Part shown: positions 39,001-49,816 of the stretch, in pieces
Layout of the letters: the number at the start of each line of letters is the position of its first letter
Position numbering within the stretch: position 1 is the first letter of the stretch
DNA from: Francisella uliginis
GTDB taxonomy: Bacteria; Pseudomonadota; Gammaproteobacteria; Francisellales; Francisellaceae
Direction of reading: 5' to 3'
Assembly: GCF_001895265.1 (NCBI RefSeq)
Contig: NZ_CP016796.1
Span: 806,001-870,000 of the forward strand
Length of the DNA: 64,000 bases
Notes under the pieces: generated by a model
What the model saw: the letters and a program-made list of their open reading frames with translations, nothing else
What the model was told of the DNA's origin: nothing
Databases searched by the model: none
Program-made: the position numbers and the translations under genes

Positions 39001-40698
39001 ATGAAAATAACTGGCTCTCAAGCCATAGTAAAGTCACTTCAAGCAGAAGGCGTAGATTGTATATTCGGATATCCTGGTGGAGCTATTATGCCCACTTATG
39101 ATGCTCTTCATGAATCAAAAGATCAAATTCATCATGTTTTAGTTAGACACGAGCAAGGAGCTGTTCATGCTGCTGTAGGTTATGCTAGAGCTACTGAAAA
39201 AGTTGGTGTAGCTATTGCGACATCTGGTCCTGGAGCAACAAACCTCATTACTGGTATAGCAGATGCACAGATAGACTCTGTTCCTATAGTCTGTATTACA
39301 GGTCAAGTTTTTAGTCCATTACTAGGTACAGATGCTTTCCAAGAAGCTGATATTATTGGAATGTCTGTGGCAGCGACTAAGTGGAATTATCAAATTACAG
39401 ATCCTAATGAAATTCCAGAAGTTTTCAAAAAAGCTTTTGAAATAGCTTCAAATGGAAGACCAGGTGCTGTATTAATCGATATTACTAAAGATGCTCAAGT
39501 TGGCATGATGGATTATGAAGATGCTATTGGTAATAAGCATGGCAAATGGCTTCATAAACCAACTATAAACATGGATGATATTCTTAAAGCGTCAGAGTAT
39601 ATTAATAATGCTAAAAAGCCTATTATGATAACGGGCCATGGTGTAATGTTATCTGGAGCTGAAGAAGCAGTTTTAAAAATTGCAGAGAAAGGTAACATAC
39701 CTGTAGTTAGTACTTTATTAGGTTTATCAGCATTTCCATATAATCATGATCTATATAAAGGGATGCTTGGTATGCATGGTAATTATGCAGCTAATGTCCT
39801 TTGTAACGAAGCAGATGTGGTAATTGCTGTCGGAATGAGATTTGATGATAGAGTTACAGGTGATCTTGGTCATTATTTACCAAATGCTAAGATTATCCAT
39901 ATTGAAATTGATCCTTCTGAGATTAATAAAAATGTCAAAGCAGATATTGGTATAAATGCTGATGCTAAAGAAGCATTAACATGTTTACTACCATATATAG
40001 CGAATAATTCTCACCAAGGATGGCATGATGTATTTGCATCTGAGCATCAAAAAGAAGTTAAAGCTATTATTGAAAGTGAAACAAATCCAGCTTCTGGCGA
40101 AATCAAAATGGCAGAGGTAATAAGTTTATTATCGAAAGCTACAGGCGGTAGAGCTATTGTTGTGTCTGATGTTGGACAACACCAAATGATTGCTGCAAGG
40201 TATTATCAGTTCTTAGAAACGAACTCTCATATTAGTTCTGGAGGATTAGGAACTATGGGATTTGCTTTGCCTGCAGCTATTGGGGCGAAGATGGGTGTTA
40301 AGGATAATAGAACTGTTGTTGCTGTAATAGGTGATGGTGGTTTTCAGATGAATATTCAAGAGCTAGCTGTACTAAATCAAGAAGGTATTAATGTTAAAAT
40401 ATTAATATTAAATAATACTTTCTTAGGGATGGTACGTCAGTGGCAAGAATTATTCTTTGAAAGTAGATATTCTTATACAAATATATCTTCTCCTGATTTT
40501 GTTAAAGTTGCTGAAGCGTATGGTATTGAAGGTGAAAGAGTTAAAGAAAGAAAAGATCTTAAAGATGCTATAACTAGATTTCTTAACTCAGATAGTTCAT
40601 ACTTATTAGAGGTAATGGTAGAAAATCAGGAAAATGTTTTCCCTATGGTACCTGCTGGTGAATCAATTAGTAATACTAAATTAGGAATAGAGGAGTAG
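39001..40698 (+). CDS. ilvB: Acetolactate synthase, large (catalytic) subunit
   Basis: A 565-residue thiamine-diphosphate enzyme for the first common step of branched-chain amino-acid synthesis. The N-terminal domain has [12 protein letters not shown] and [10 protein letters not shown] (catalytic Glu) near residue 50. The central FAD-associated domain includes GMLGMHG. The ThDP motif [15 protein letters not shown] runs to LNN near residue 475. An AAAGGAGAG ribosome site precedes the ATG. The regulatory subunit gene starts 4 bases after its stop. It could equally be named ilvI or ilvG; only the family is certain. Confidence 0.95.
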   Translation: MKITGSQAIVKSLQAEGVDCIFGYPGGAIMPTYDALHESKDQIHHVLVRHEQGAVHAAVGYARATEKVGVAIATSGPGATNLITGIADAQIDSVPIVCITGQVFSPLLGTDAFQEADIIGMSVAATKWNYQITDPNEIPEVFKKAFEIASNGRPGAVLIDITKDAQVGMMDYEDAIGNKHGKWLHKPTINMDDILKASEYINNAKKPIMITGHGVMLSGAEEAVLKIAEKGNIPVVSTLLGLSAFPYNHDLYKGMLGMHGNYAANVLCNEADVVIAVGMRFDDRVTGDLGHYLPNAKIIHIEIDPSEINKNVKADIGINADAKEALTCLLPYIANNSHQGWHDVFASEHQKEVKAIIESETNPASGEIKMAEVISLLSKATGGRAIVVSDVGQHQMIAARYYQFLETNSHISSGGLGTMGFALPAAIGAKMGVKDNRTVVAVIGDGGFQMNIQELAVLNQEGINVKILILNNTFLGMVRQWQELFFESRYSYTNISSPDFVKVAEAYGIEGERVKERKDLKDAITRFLNSDSSYLLEVMVENQENVFPMVPAGESISNTKLGIEE

Positions 40699-40702
40699 CG
40701 CT

Positions 40703-41020
40703 ATGAATGAAAATATATACTTTATAACAATGAATACTGAAAATACCCTTTGCGTGCTACAAAGAATTTCTTCTGTTCTTTCACGTAATCGTGTAAACAT
40801 TGAGCAGTTAACTGTATTTGAAACTGCAAATAAAGGAATTTCTCACTTCAATCTTGTTGTTCATGGGACTCAAGACAAGATAGAAAAAATAGTTAAAAAG
40901 TTAGCTAATGTTATTGAGGTGATAGATATTAATATAACAAATTGCATACCTATGCAAGGCGCAGTTATTAGTGAAATTCCTCAAAATGTTAAAACACCAA
41001 GTCATAGAAAAGCTGCTTGA
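40703..41020 (+). CDS. ilvN: Acetolactate synthase, small regulatory subunit (short, ACT only)
   Basis: A 105-residue protein with one ACT domain: ENTLCVLQRISSVLSRNRVNIEQL is the valine-binding helix and loop region. The enteric IlvH subunit is about 160 residues with a second domain; this one is close to the shorter IlvN type. It binds IlvB and confers feedback inhibition. The polar tail (QNVKTPSHRKAA) is not recognisable as a domain. It closes the thrC-ilvD-ilvB-ilvN group. Confidence 0.85.
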   Translation: MNENIYFITMNTENTLCVLQRISSVLSRNRVNIEQLTVFETANKGISHFNLVVHGTQDKIEKIVKKLANVIEVIDINITNCIPMQGAVISEIPQNVKTPSHRKAA

Positions 41021-41240
41021 ATCTAGTATAAATCATATATAAATTATCATCTGAAATATATTAAACCTATAGATTCTTGTCATTTTTTATTCTAATAAAT
41101 GTCTATAGCACTTTTAAATTTGTATAACATCTTGTAGTTTAAAATCCTACGATTAGTATAAATAATTCAAATTCTTAGAATATAGAAAAGATTCATATTT
41201 ACTGAAAAAATAGTCTCATTAAAACTATAACCATACAAGT

Positions 41241-41269
41241 TTTTGTGTACAAAAGTAAGTATTTATAAT
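41241..41269 (+). promoter_or_regulatory. Candidate promoter with dyad before the ATP-grasp operon
   Basis: A TATAAT -10 box (41264-41269) lies 43 bases upstream of the ATP-grasp gene. The -35 position is occupied by a perfect dyad TTTTGT-GT-ACAAAA (41241-41254), which could be an operator. The rest of the 291-base gap from 41021 is AT-rich; I see no gene or clear terminator in it. Confidence 0.35.
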
Positions 41270-41311
41270 ACTATGAATTTATAAGTTATTTTAGTCGAGG
41301 ACTTACTATAC

Positions 41312-42769
41312 ATGTCTGATAGTAGCGTTTTTTCTGGTTATACTCCTTATCCTGGAGTATATGATGAAATTTTTTCTAGCGAAGGAAATGTTCGCAATGA
41401 TGTTTATCAAGCGATTAAAACTATAGATGAATTAAGTGAAGAATCATTATATGAAAAACAAAAATTCGTTGATGCATCTTTTTTGAAAAATGGTGTCACA
41501 TTTACAGTTTATGATAATAGTGAAGGTACAGAGAAGATTTTTCCATTTGATTTGATCCCAAGAGTAATTTCAAAGAAAGAATGGCAAGAGCTAGAGAAGG
41601 GACTAAAACAGAGACTTAAAGCATTAAATGCTTTTTTAAATGATATATATAGTGATCAAAAAATACTTGAAGATGGTGTTATACCAAGAGAACTTATAGA
41701 GTCATCTGAAGAATATCTGCCACAAATGAGAGGGGTAAAACCTCCTCATGGAGTATATTGTCATATAGCAGGTATTGACCTTATCAAAGATGAAAGTGGT
41801 TTTATGGTTCTAGAAGATAACGTAAGAACTCCTTCAGGAGTATCTTATGTCTTAGAAAATCGCAATTCTCTAATTAAGGCTCTTCCAGAAGCTTTTGCAA
41901 ATACAAATATTAAGAAAGTTGTAGATTATCCAACTGAGTTAAGAAAAGCATTCTCAAGTGTCTCTCCTGTTGTTGATGGCAAAAAAGGTTTAAGTGTAGT
42001 ATTAACTCCGGGACAATATAATTCAGCATATTTTGAGCATAGTTATTTGGCTCGTAAAATGGGATGTAAATTAGTTCAGGGTACAGATCTATTTGTACAT
42101 AATAATTACGTGTATCTTAAAACTACAAAAGGGCCTAAGCTTGTAACGGTAATTTACAGAAGAATAGATGATAAATTCTTAGATCCAGAGTTCTTTAATC
42201 CTGAAAGTATGCTAGGTGTACCTGGTATAATCGAAGCATATAAAGCTGGTAATGTTGTTTTGGCAAATGCTGTAGGTAATGGTATAGCCGATGATAAAGC
42301 AATATATCCATATGTGCATAAAATGATTGAATATTATCTCAATGAGAAGCCAATATTAGCTCAAGTTAAAACATTTTTTTGTAGTGAAGAGAACGATAGA
42401 AATTATGTCTTAAGTAATCTTGATAAATTAGTTGTTAAAGAGGCTAATGGTTCTGGTGGCTATGGTATGTTAATTGGACCTCAAGCTACAGTTGAAGAAC
42501 TTCAAGAGTTTGCAGTTAAAATAAAAGAAAAACCAAGAGCTTATATTGCCCAACCGCTAGTTGAGTTATCTACAAGTCCAACATTTATAAATGGGAAAGT
42601 GGTACCTAGAAGGGTAGATTTAAGAGCATTTTTAGTTACAGGTAAAAATACATGGGTCTTACCAGGAGGACTTGCAAGAGTAGCTCTTAAAGAAGGATCA
42701 TATGTTGTGAATTCTAGTCAAGGTGGTGGTTCAAAAGATACTTGGGTTTTAGGGAGAGATAAAAAATGA
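41312..42769 (+). CDS. Circularly permuted ATP-grasp protein (type 2; DUF404/DUF407)
   Basis: A 485-residue predicted peptide ligase. The conserved N-terminal segment (GVYDEIFSSEGNVR) precedes the ATP-grasp core: LEDNVRTPSGVSYVLENR near 175, VVKEANGSGGYGMLIGP near 375 and RRVDLRAFLV near 435. Such enzymes join a carboxylate to an amine through an acyl-phosphate. It starts a three-gene operon with an alpha-E protein (4-base overlap) and an amidotransferase-transglutaminase fusion. This association is the predicted amidoligase/peptide-modification system described by comparative genomics; the product is unknown. Confidence 0.88.
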   Translation: MSDSSVFSGYTPYPGVYDEIFSSEGNVRNDVYQAIKTIDELSEESLYEKQKFVDASFLKNGVTFTVYDNSEGTEKIFPFDLIPRVISKKEWQELEKGLKQRLKALNAFLNDIYSDQKILEDGVIPRELIESSEEYLPQMRGVKPPHGVYCHIAGIDLIKDESGFMVLEDNVRTPSGVSYVLENRNSLIKALPEAFANTNIKKVVDYPTELRKAFSSVSPVVDGKKGLSVVLTPGQYNSAYFEHSYLARKMGCKLVQGTDLFVHNNYVYLKTTKGPKLVTVIYRRIDDKFLDPEFFNPESMLGVPGIIEAYKAGNVVLANAVGNGIADDKAIYPYVHKMIEYYLNEKPILAQVKTFFCSEENDRNYVLSNLDKLVVKEANGSGGYGMLIGPQATVEELQEFAVKIKEKPRAYIAQPLVELSTSPTFINGKVVPRRVDLRAFLVTGKNTWVLPGGLARVALKEGSYVVNSSQGGGSKDTWVLGRDKK

Positions 42770-43749
42770 TGATATCTCGTACAGCAGAGAATTGTTTTTG
42801 GTTAAGTAGAAATATCGAGAGAGTTCAAATGTTAACTAATGCTATAAATGTAGCATATAATGTAGAACTTGAGATATATGGAGATGCAGAAGATATTTGG
42901 TATCCTTTGATAGTCGTCTTAGGATGTAAAGATGAATTTATCAAAAAATGCGGTTACAGTGCAGTATCTAATGCTAAAAAGATTCAAGAGTTTCTAATTT
43001 GGAATAGAGAAAATCCATTTTCGATATATTCATTATTATCTTCAGCGCGTGAAAATGCTAGGATAATTAGAGACCTAATAGATGCAGATATGTGGGAAGA
43101 GATAAATGAGCTATGGTTGTGGATTAACTCCGCTGAAACACATAGATTTTCTATGATAAATCTAGATAGCTTCTGTAAGAAAATTATTAAATTCTGTTTT
43201 TTATGGATAGGATTTTATCATAATTTTATCTTGAGAAATGATACTTATAATTTTATGAAGTTAGGTATGCTTATTGAGAGAGTTGACTTCACATTAAGAC
43301 TTGGAGATATTCATCATCAAAGAGATATTAGCCTTGCATCAAAAAATGAAAGCATGGATGAGTCCCAATATTGGCTAGAAATGTTATTAAACACTATGTC
43401 TAAAGATGCATTTATGCGTAAGGCAGATTTAGATATTAATAGAAAAGATGTAGCAGAGTTTTTACTAAAATCAGATGATTATCCTAGAACAGTTGCTTTT
43501 TGTTTAAATGATTGTCTTGCTGTATTGAAAAGAGTGTCATATCACTCGACTGGAGTAGGCATGCAATCAAGAGTGAAAGTAGAAGAAATAATAGAATATT
43601 TTAAAAACAACTCGACAGAATCATTATTAGAAAAAAATCATGAATTTATTACTTATATAATAAACTCAATGGCAGAACTGACGGCTATTATTTCAAAAGA
43701 GTTCTTTATATCTGATGTAGATTTCTACGTAGCAATGTTAGAAGAGTAG
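42766..43749 (+). CDS. Alpha-E domain protein (DUF403)
   Basis: A 327-residue, all-helical protein. The N-terminus MISRTAENCFWLSRNIERVQML is the hallmark of alpha-E proteins, which almost always accompany circularly permuted ATP-grasp ligases. Another conserved-looking region is LSSARENARIIRDLIDADMWEEIN near 85-110. No catalytic residues are known; a scaffold or carrier role is assumed in the literature. It overlaps the ATP-grasp stop by ATGA and precedes the transglutaminase fusion by 20 bases. An in-frame second ATG follows the first directly. Confidence 0.85.
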   Translation: MMISRTAENCFWLSRNIERVQMLTNAINVAYNVELEIYGDAEDIWYPLIVVLGCKDEFIKKCGYSAVSNAKKIQEFLIWNRENPFSIYSLLSSARENARIIRDLIDADMWEEINELWLWINSAETHRFSMINLDSFCKKIIKFCFLWIGFYHNFILRNDTYNFMKLGMLIERVDFTLRLGDIHHQRDISLASKNESMDESQYWLEMLLNTMSKDAFMRKADLDINRKDVAEFLLKSDDYPRTVAFCLNDCLAVLKRVSYHSTGVGMQSRVKVEEIIEYFKNNSTESLLEKNHEFITYIINSMAELTAIISKEFFISDVDFYVAMLEE

Positions 43750-43769
43750 AAATAAAGGGAAAATATCTA

Positions 43770-45515
43770 ATGTTTAGTAATATCTTGGCGATATCTTCGG
43801 ATTGTCCAATATCCCCTAGGATTAATTTTTTAGCAGATAATGTAGAAACTTTACAAGAGTTTATGTGGGGGATAGGTTGGTATAGTAATGATCATAATGC
43901 GGTTTCTATTTTAAAAGATAGTTATGTTGAGAATGTAGATTCTTTAAGTACTTTTTTTGAAGATAATCCTAATTTTTGCTCTAGTACTTTTATTGGGCAT
44001 ATTTATAGTCATAGTTTATTTGATAAAACTAGTCTGAATCTTCAACCTTTTATGAAGCCTCATGCTGGTAGGGAATGGACTATCGTTCATAACGGTGATT
44101 TGAATAGAGTTTATCAAAGTAAATTGCCTTTAAACTTTTCTGACTATGAGCCTGTAGGTAAAACAGATTCTGAATATATATTATGTTGGATTTTGTCTCA
44201 GCTAAGAAAGAAAAATATTAGAGAATTAGATGATGATAACCTTTTTTATATTCATGAATTATTGAAACAAGTCAATGAAGCTGGACAGGTAAACCTAGTT
44301 CTATCTAATGGAGATATAACAATAGTTTATCAAGATAAGGAAGATCTTAATCCAATTTATTATCAGAAATTTTTCCCACCAAGAAATACTAATAATTTAG
44401 ATGTAGGGTATATAAATATAGCTACAGGTTTATATGAGGATGGGCTTAGAACTTATACAATATTCTCAAATAATGTTAATGTAAAAGACAAGTGGAGAAA
44501 ATTATTACCAGGTCAAATGGTGGTAGCTTCTCATGGTCGCATTGTGTGGAATAGCGATAAAAATAGTAGCAATTATGGGGGACATAAATATCAACCTCAA
44601 CATTTAAATGTTCCTATTGAAAATAATGAGCTTAAAGTTTCTGAAAGGATCTTAGAGATTATTCATACCACAAAATATACCTATGAATTTCCAGTAACTT
44701 TGAGTAAACATAGTGTTCGCATGAAGCCAATAGTAGATACAAAACAGAGAATACTTGATTATGATCTAAATATATCTGTAGCGTGTGATCAAGAAGAATA
44801 TACTGATGTTTTTGGTAATGATGTTGTATTTTTAAAAACTAAAGAACCTTACAAAGAGTTCATAATAGAAATGAAAACAAAGGTTGCCGTAAACACAGAT
44901 CATAGTGTACGTAAAAGATCTATAAGTACACGTACAACTATGCCAATAACATGGATGCCGTGGCAAAGACAAATGATGACTCCATATTTATTATCTATAG
45001 AGCTACCACAAACTCAACTTGAGGAGTTAATGGAATATGCAGTCTCATTTGTCAAAAGAAATGACAGTGATATTATGGCAGTATTAGATGATATCAATAG
45101 AACTATTTATTATGAATATAACTATATTTCAGGATCTACTAATTTTACAACTACTGCTTATGATGTTTATGTTAGTAGAGAGGGGGTTTGTCAAGATTTC
45201 TCAAATTTATTTATTTGTCTAGCAAGGCTTTTAGGTATTCCAGCGCGTTATCGAACTGGTTATATATTTAATGGTGGACATTATAGTAATACAGCCATGA
45301 GTGATGCTACACATGCATGGGTAGAACTGTATATTCCATGGGTCGGCTGGATAGGCTATGATCCTACAAATGGTTGTGAAGTAAATAGTGACCATGTGCG
45401 TATAGCTTGTGGTAGAACATATATTGATGCTACTCCAACAACTGGAACAATCTATCGTGGTAGTGGTAAAGAAAGTTTATCTATAGATGTTAAGGTTTTT
45501 GATATTACAGAATAG
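43770..45515 (+). CDS. Class II glutamine amidotransferase-like domain fused to transglutaminase-like protease
   Basis: A 581-residue two-domain protein. Residues 1-275 have the class II amidotransferase fold (HNGDL at 107-111, GKTDSE at 130-135), but residue 2 is Phe, not the catalytic Cys, and the usual HxR motif is changed to HIY. This half is probably inactive. Residues 288-581 are a bacterial transglutaminase-like domain with an intact triad: Cys474 in GVCQDF, His515 in THAWVE and Asp531 in YDPTNG. It would cleave or form amide bonds, perhaps removing or joining what the ATP-grasp ligase makes. Third gene of the operon. Confidence 0.85.
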   Translation: MFSNILAISSDCPISPRINFLADNVETLQEFMWGIGWYSNDHNAVSILKDSYVENVDSLSTFFEDNPNFCSSTFIGHIYSHSLFDKTSLNLQPFMKPHAGREWTIVHNGDLNRVYQSKLPLNFSDYEPVGKTDSEYILCWILSQLRKKNIRELDDDNLFYIHELLKQVNEAGQVNLVLSNGDITIVYQDKEDLNPIYYQKFFPPRNTNNLDVGYINIATGLYEDGLRTYTIFSNNVNVKDKWRKLLPGQMVVASHGRIVWNSDKNSSNYGGHKYQPQHLNVPIENNELKVSERILEIIHTTKYTYEFPVTLSKHSVRMKPIVDTKQRILDYDLNISVACDQEEYTDVFGNDVVFLKTKEPYKEFIIEMKTKVAVNTDHSVRKRSISTRTTMPITWMPWQRQMMTPYLLSIELPQTQLEELMEYAVSFVKRNDSDIMAVLDDINRTIYYEYNYISGSTNFTTTAYDVYVSREGVCQDFSNLFICLARLLGIPARYRTGYIFNGGHYSNTAMSDATHAWVELYIPWVGWIGYDPTNGCEVNSDHVRIACGRTYIDATPTTGTIYRGSGKESLSIDVKVFDITE

Positions 45516-45545
45516 TCTTTTATAGGCGTATTGTTATTGATATTT

Positions 45546-48500
45546 TTAACTTATCTTCTTCAGAAAATTCTCAACAAATTCAATTCTTTGCTCGGCAGTT
45601 TTAGTAGTTTTTGTAATTAATAAATCTTGCTCTTTTGTGAGTCTAAAGTCAGCAGGCTGAGACTGTATTAATTTGATTATTTTCTGAGGTTCAAATTTTG
45701 TTGTATCAGAGAAGTTAATTTTCCCAGAAGTAGCAAACATCTTAATCTGACCAATTCCTAATGCAACTGCATCTATCTTTATATGAGCAATTTTTAAAAG
45801 ATATATGACTTCTACTGGTAGTCTACCAAAACGGTCTATAAGTTCAATTTTGATGTTTACTAGATCTTTATGGTCAGCTTTTGAAATACGCTTATAAATA
45901 TTTAATCGAGTATTTACATCATGGATATAGTAATCAGGAATTAGAGTAGGGATATTAAGCTCAACTTCACATACAGTTGAATTAATTACCTCCTCAATAT
46001 TTAACTCTTTTCCAGCTTTTAGATTAGCGATTGTTTTATCTAATAGATCCATATAAAGATTTAGACCAATACCATCTATATTACCACTTTGCTCTTTACC
46101 TAATATTTCCCCAGCACCACGAATCTCTAAATCGTGATTAGCTAACGTAAAGCCACCACCTAGAGATTCTGTGCTACCAATAGCTTCTAGTCTTTTGACA
46201 GCATCTTTAGTAATACCAGCTTCACTAGGTATAAGCATATAAGCATAAGCTTGATGATGAGCCCTACCAACTCTACCTCTAAGCTGATGAAGTTGTGCAA
46301 GACCTAGATTATTAGCATCTTCTATAATCAATGTGTTTGCGTTTGGTATATCAATACCAGTCTCAATGATTGTAGTACAAAGTAGAATATGATATTTATT
46401 ATGTTTAAAGTCAAACATGATTTTCTGGATTTCTTTTTCACTCATTTGACCATGAGCGATAGCTATTCTTAGACGCGGGAATAACTCTTGGAGAATCTCT
46501 TTCTTCTTTTGAATAGTTTCTACTTTATTATATAAGTAAAATATCTGTCCACCACGAATAGTTTCACGACTTACAGCTTCTCGAATAATATTGTTATCAT
46601 ATTCTTTAACAAATGTTTTCACAGATAAGCGTTTCGCTGGAGGAGAAGCTATAATTGATAAGTCTCTCAAAGCAGAAAATGCCATACTTAAACTACGAGG
46701 TATTGGAGTGGCTGACATTGTTAAAATATCAATTTCTGCTTTTAAAGATTTTAGTTTTTCTTTTTGAGCGACACCAAAACGATGTTCTTCATCTATAATT
46801 AGTAGACCGAGATTTTTAAAATCAATTTTTGATGATATTAATTTATGTGTCCCAATAATTATATCAACAGTACCTTTTTTAAGGTTCTCAAAAAGCTGTT
46901 CTTGAGCTTTAGCTGTTTTTGAACGAGTTATAACTTCAATATTTACAGCAGTATTAGCAAATCTATCTCTAAAGCTATTATAATGTTGTTGAGCTAAGAT
47001 TGTTGTAGGAACTAGTATTGCTACTTGTTTTTGATTTTGCGTAGCTAAAAAAGCTGCTCGCATTGCAATTTCAGTTTTACCAAAGCCAACATCACCACAA
47101 ATTAGTCTATCCATAGGTTTTGCTGAAATCATATCTTTGAAAACATCATTGATTGCTAAAAGCTGATCTGGGGTTTCTTCATAAGGAAAATCAGCACAAA
47201 ATCTTAGATAATCTTCTTCATCTAGAGAATTACTAAAACCTTGGCGCATTTCTCTTTTGGCATAGATTTCTAGAAGATTTGCTGCAACATCAATAATTTT
47301 TTTGATAGTTTTTTCTTTTTGTTTTTTCCATTTATCTGAACCAAGCTTGTTTAGAGCTATTTTCTCAGTTAAAGATGAGTTATAGATTGAGATCAAGTTT
47401 AATGATGTTATCGGCACATAGATTTTGGCATTATTTGCATATAGAAGTAAGATAAACTCATCTTTCTTACCATTAAGCTCTATACTTTCTAAACCTTCAT
47501 AACGACCTATACCATGATCTATATGGACAACATGCATCCCAGGTTTTAGATCTGTTAGATCTTTTAAATCAACAGTAGGGTGATGATCATGTTCAGAGAT
47601 TTTAACAGTATTTTGAATATGCTCTGGAAATAAATCTGCTTCTGTAATTAAGGCAATTTGATTATCTATAATTACACCTTCTTGGAAAGGTGAAACTATT
47701 AAACAAAACTTATCATCAAGTGTAAGAGCATCATCAAAACTCTTAGCAATTTTAATGTTTAGCTGTAGTTTATTTAAATGTTCTAGAAGAACTTCGGCAC
47801 GCCCATTTGAGTCAGTAGAGAAAATAACTTTTTTAAATTTAGATTTATCTAATAGTTGTCGTAGGTCTCTAAAAGGATTTGCAAGTTTGTAGTTGGCTGA
47901 TATTTTATCTAAATGATTTACTTTTAAAGTTTTTGATTTAGACTTTGTTTGCTGAAACCATTTTATATGTGGATATTTTTCATAGAAAGTTTTTATTTCT
48001 TTTTGAGAATAAAAAAGCTCTTGATAATTTAGTATTGGTCTATCAATATCATGTTTAAGTTCATTATATCTAAACCTAACTTCTTCTGTGAAAGCTTCTA
48101 TAGAGTTACTGATATTATCTATTAAATGAACATTAGCAGGTTGAGGTAGATAATCAAAAATGCTTGTAAGCTTTGTATAAAATAATGGTAGATAATATTC
48201 TATACCATTGAAGTATTCATTGTTTTCTATATATGTTGCAATAGTTGAGTTTAGAGAGTTCTCACCGCAGAAAGACTCAAGTTTTTCTAATGCTAAGTTA
48301 GTATTTTGGTTATCATAAATCAACTCATGAGATGGCATAATATTGATTGATTTTATTTCTTTACCAGAGCGTTGAGTTTCTGTATCAAGCTCTTTGATAG
48401 TATCAATTTCATCATCAAATAAATCTATTCGATAGGCTATTTTTGAGCCAACTGGGAATATGTCGATAATACTACCACGAATACTAAATTCGCCTTTTTC

Positions 48501-48965
48501 AAATACGTTATTTACTAGAGTATATCCTGCTTCTGTTAGGAGCATTTTTTGCTTAGTTATGTCTAATATCTGCCTCGTCTTGAGTATTAAACTATGCTCT
48601 TTTATAAATTTAGCTGGAGCTAGCTTGCGTAAAGTATTTGAGATACTTGTTACAACAACAGCATTCTTAGGGCTTTGTGTAAGCTTATGCAAAATCTCTT
48701 GGCGTCTTGATATAATATCTATAGCAGCTGAAAATCTATCATAAGGAAGTATTTCAAGATTAGGAAAGTATAAAACTTCAATTTTTGAATCTTTATTTAG
48801 ATATTTTAGCTCATCATATATTTTATGTGCTTGTTGAGAGTCTTCAGTAATTATTAGATTAAATTCACTATTTTGTTTTAGGTATTCATTAAATAAAATA
48901 CTAAAAGATGATCCATAAGCATTAGATACAATAGTATCTTTTGCAGATATTTGGTTATTGAGCAT
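45546..48965 (-). CDS. mfd: Transcription-repair coupling factor Mfd
   Basis: An 1139-residue translocase that removes RNA polymerase stalled at lesions and recruits UvrA. A UvrB-like N-terminal region is followed by the polymerase-interacting domain ([20 protein letters not shown] near 475). The RecG-like motor has Walker [17 protein letters not shown] near 623 and a DEEH box near 725 ([12 protein letters not shown]). The TRCF domain is C-terminal. Length matches the family. It is convergent with the transglutaminase fusion, 30 bases away. Confidence 0.97.
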   Translation of the reverse strand: MLNNQISAKDTIVSNAYGSSFSILFNEYLKQNSEFNLIITEDSQQAHKIYDELKYLNKDSKIEVLYFPNLEILPYDRFSAAIDIISRRQEILHKLTQSPKNAVVVTSISNTLRKLAPAKFIKEHSLILKTRQILDITKQKMLLTEAGYTLVNNVFEKGEFSIRGSIIDIFPVGSKIAYRIDLFDDEIDTIKELDTETQRSGKEIKSINIMPSHELIYDNQNTNLALEKLESFCGENSLNSTIATYIENNEYFNGIEYYLPLFYTKLTSIFDYLPQPANVHLIDNISNSIEAFTEEVRFRYNELKHDIDRPILNYQELFYSQKEIKTFYEKYPHIKWFQQTKSKSKTLKVNHLDKISANYKLANPFRDLRQLLDKSKFKKVIFSTDSNGRAEVLLEHLNKLQLNIKIAKSFDDALTLDDKFCLIVSPFQEGVIIDNQIALITEADLFPEHIQNTVKISEHDHHPTVDLKDLTDLKPGMHVVHIDHGIGRYEGLESIELNGKKDEFILLLYANNAKIYVPITSLNLISIYNSSLTEKIALNKLGSDKWKKQKEKTIKKIIDVAANLLEIYAKREMRQGFSNSLDEEDYLRFCADFPYEETPDQLLAINDVFKDMISAKPMDRLICGDVGFGKTEIAMRAAFLATQNQKQVAILVPTTILAQQHYNSFRDRFANTAVNIEVITRSKTAKAQEQLFENLKKGTVDIIIGTHKLISSKIDFKNLGLLIIDEEHRFGVAQKEKLKSLKAEIDILTMSATPIPRSLSMAFSALRDLSIIASPPAKRLSVKTFVKEYDNNIIREAVSRETIRGGQIFYLYNKVETIQKKKEILQELFPRLRIAIAHGQMSEKEIQKIMFDFKHNKYHILLCTTIIETGIDIPNANTLIIEDANNLGLAQLHQLRGRVGRAHHQAYAYMLIPSEAGITKDAVKRLEAIGSTESLGGGFTLANHDLEIRGAGEILGKEQSGNIDGIGLNLYMDLLDKTIANLKAGKELNIEEVINSTVCEVELNIPTLIPDYYIHDVNTRLNIYKRISKADHKDLVNIKIELIDRFGRLPVEVIYLLKIAHIKIDAVALGIGQIKMFATSGKINFSDTTKFEPQKIIKLIQSQPADFRLTKEQDLLITKTTKTAEQRIEFVENFLKKIS

Positions 48966-49011
48966 TAGAAAATATTAGATTAAAAAATTATAAGATAAAT
49001 GATAATATAAA

Positions 49012-49698
49012 TTAGTCTCTATCGCCAGCAACTGCACCAAAGATTTGTAATAGAGTAACAAAGATATTAAATAATGAAACATAGATGTTTACTGTAGCTA
49101 GTATATAGTTAGTTTCTTCACCTCTAACAATAGCATTTGTCTGCCATAAGATAAATCCACCAGAGATAAATGCAAATACTATTGAAATTACAAAACCTAA
49201 GGCAGGTATTTGTAAGAAAATATTTAATACTAAAGCAACAATAGCAACAATAGCTCCTACAGCACAGAATGAACCAACTCTATTAAAGTTTCTAGCTGGG
49301 CTCATAGATATAGCAGATAAGCCTAAAAAGATAAGTCCAGTAGTACCAAAAGCCATCATTATTAACTCAGCACCATTTTTAAATTGTTGGATATATAAGT
49401 TTAGTATTGGACCTAGAGAATATCCTAGTAGTCCTGTCAACGCAAAAGTTAAAACGATACCCCAAGGTGAGTTTTTTGTTGCATTAATACCAAATAATAA
49501 ACCAATATAAACTACTAGCATTAGAATAGGGTTCATAATTGCAGCACCTGTATTCATAGCAACAAATGCAGTCAAAGCACTAAATAATAGTGTCATTGAT
49601 AGCAATAAATATGTATTTCTAAGAACTTTGTTAGCTCTTAGAGCAGACTCTTGTGATAGTGAATCTATTACACGAGTGTTATTTTCAAAATTATTCAT
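49012..49698 (-). CDS. Bax inhibitor-1 / YccA family membrane protein
   Basis: A 228-residue protein with seven predicted membrane helices. I place the start at the ATG at 49698 (MNNFENNTRVIDSLSQESALRANKVLRNTY), preceded by an AAAAGGAG site; the frame is open upstream to 49746 without support. The C-terminal acidic end GAVAGDRD is typical of BI-1 proteins, which in bacteria interact with FtsH. Presence of hflKC in the same window fits such a role. Mono-cistronic, judging by its flanking gaps. Confidence 0.9.
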   Translation of the reverse strand: MNNFENNTRVIDSLSQESALRANKVLRNTYLLLSMTLLFSALTAFVAMNTGAAIMNPILMLVVYIGLLFGINATKNSPWGIVLTFALTGLLGYSLGPILNLYIQQFKNGAELIMMAFGTTGLIFLGLSAISMSPARNFNRVGSFCAVGAIVAIVALVLNIFLQIPALGFVISIVFAFISGGFILWQTNAIVRGEETNYILATVNIYVSLFNIFVTLLQIFGAVAGDRD

Positions 49699-49816
49699 TT
49701 TTTCTCCTTTTAACTGTCTTATATAGTATAAATAAAATATTATCAAGCATGGATTATATCATAAATCTATAATCTTAAATATGGCGTGCAATAATAATTT
49801 TTCAAGTAATTATTTT

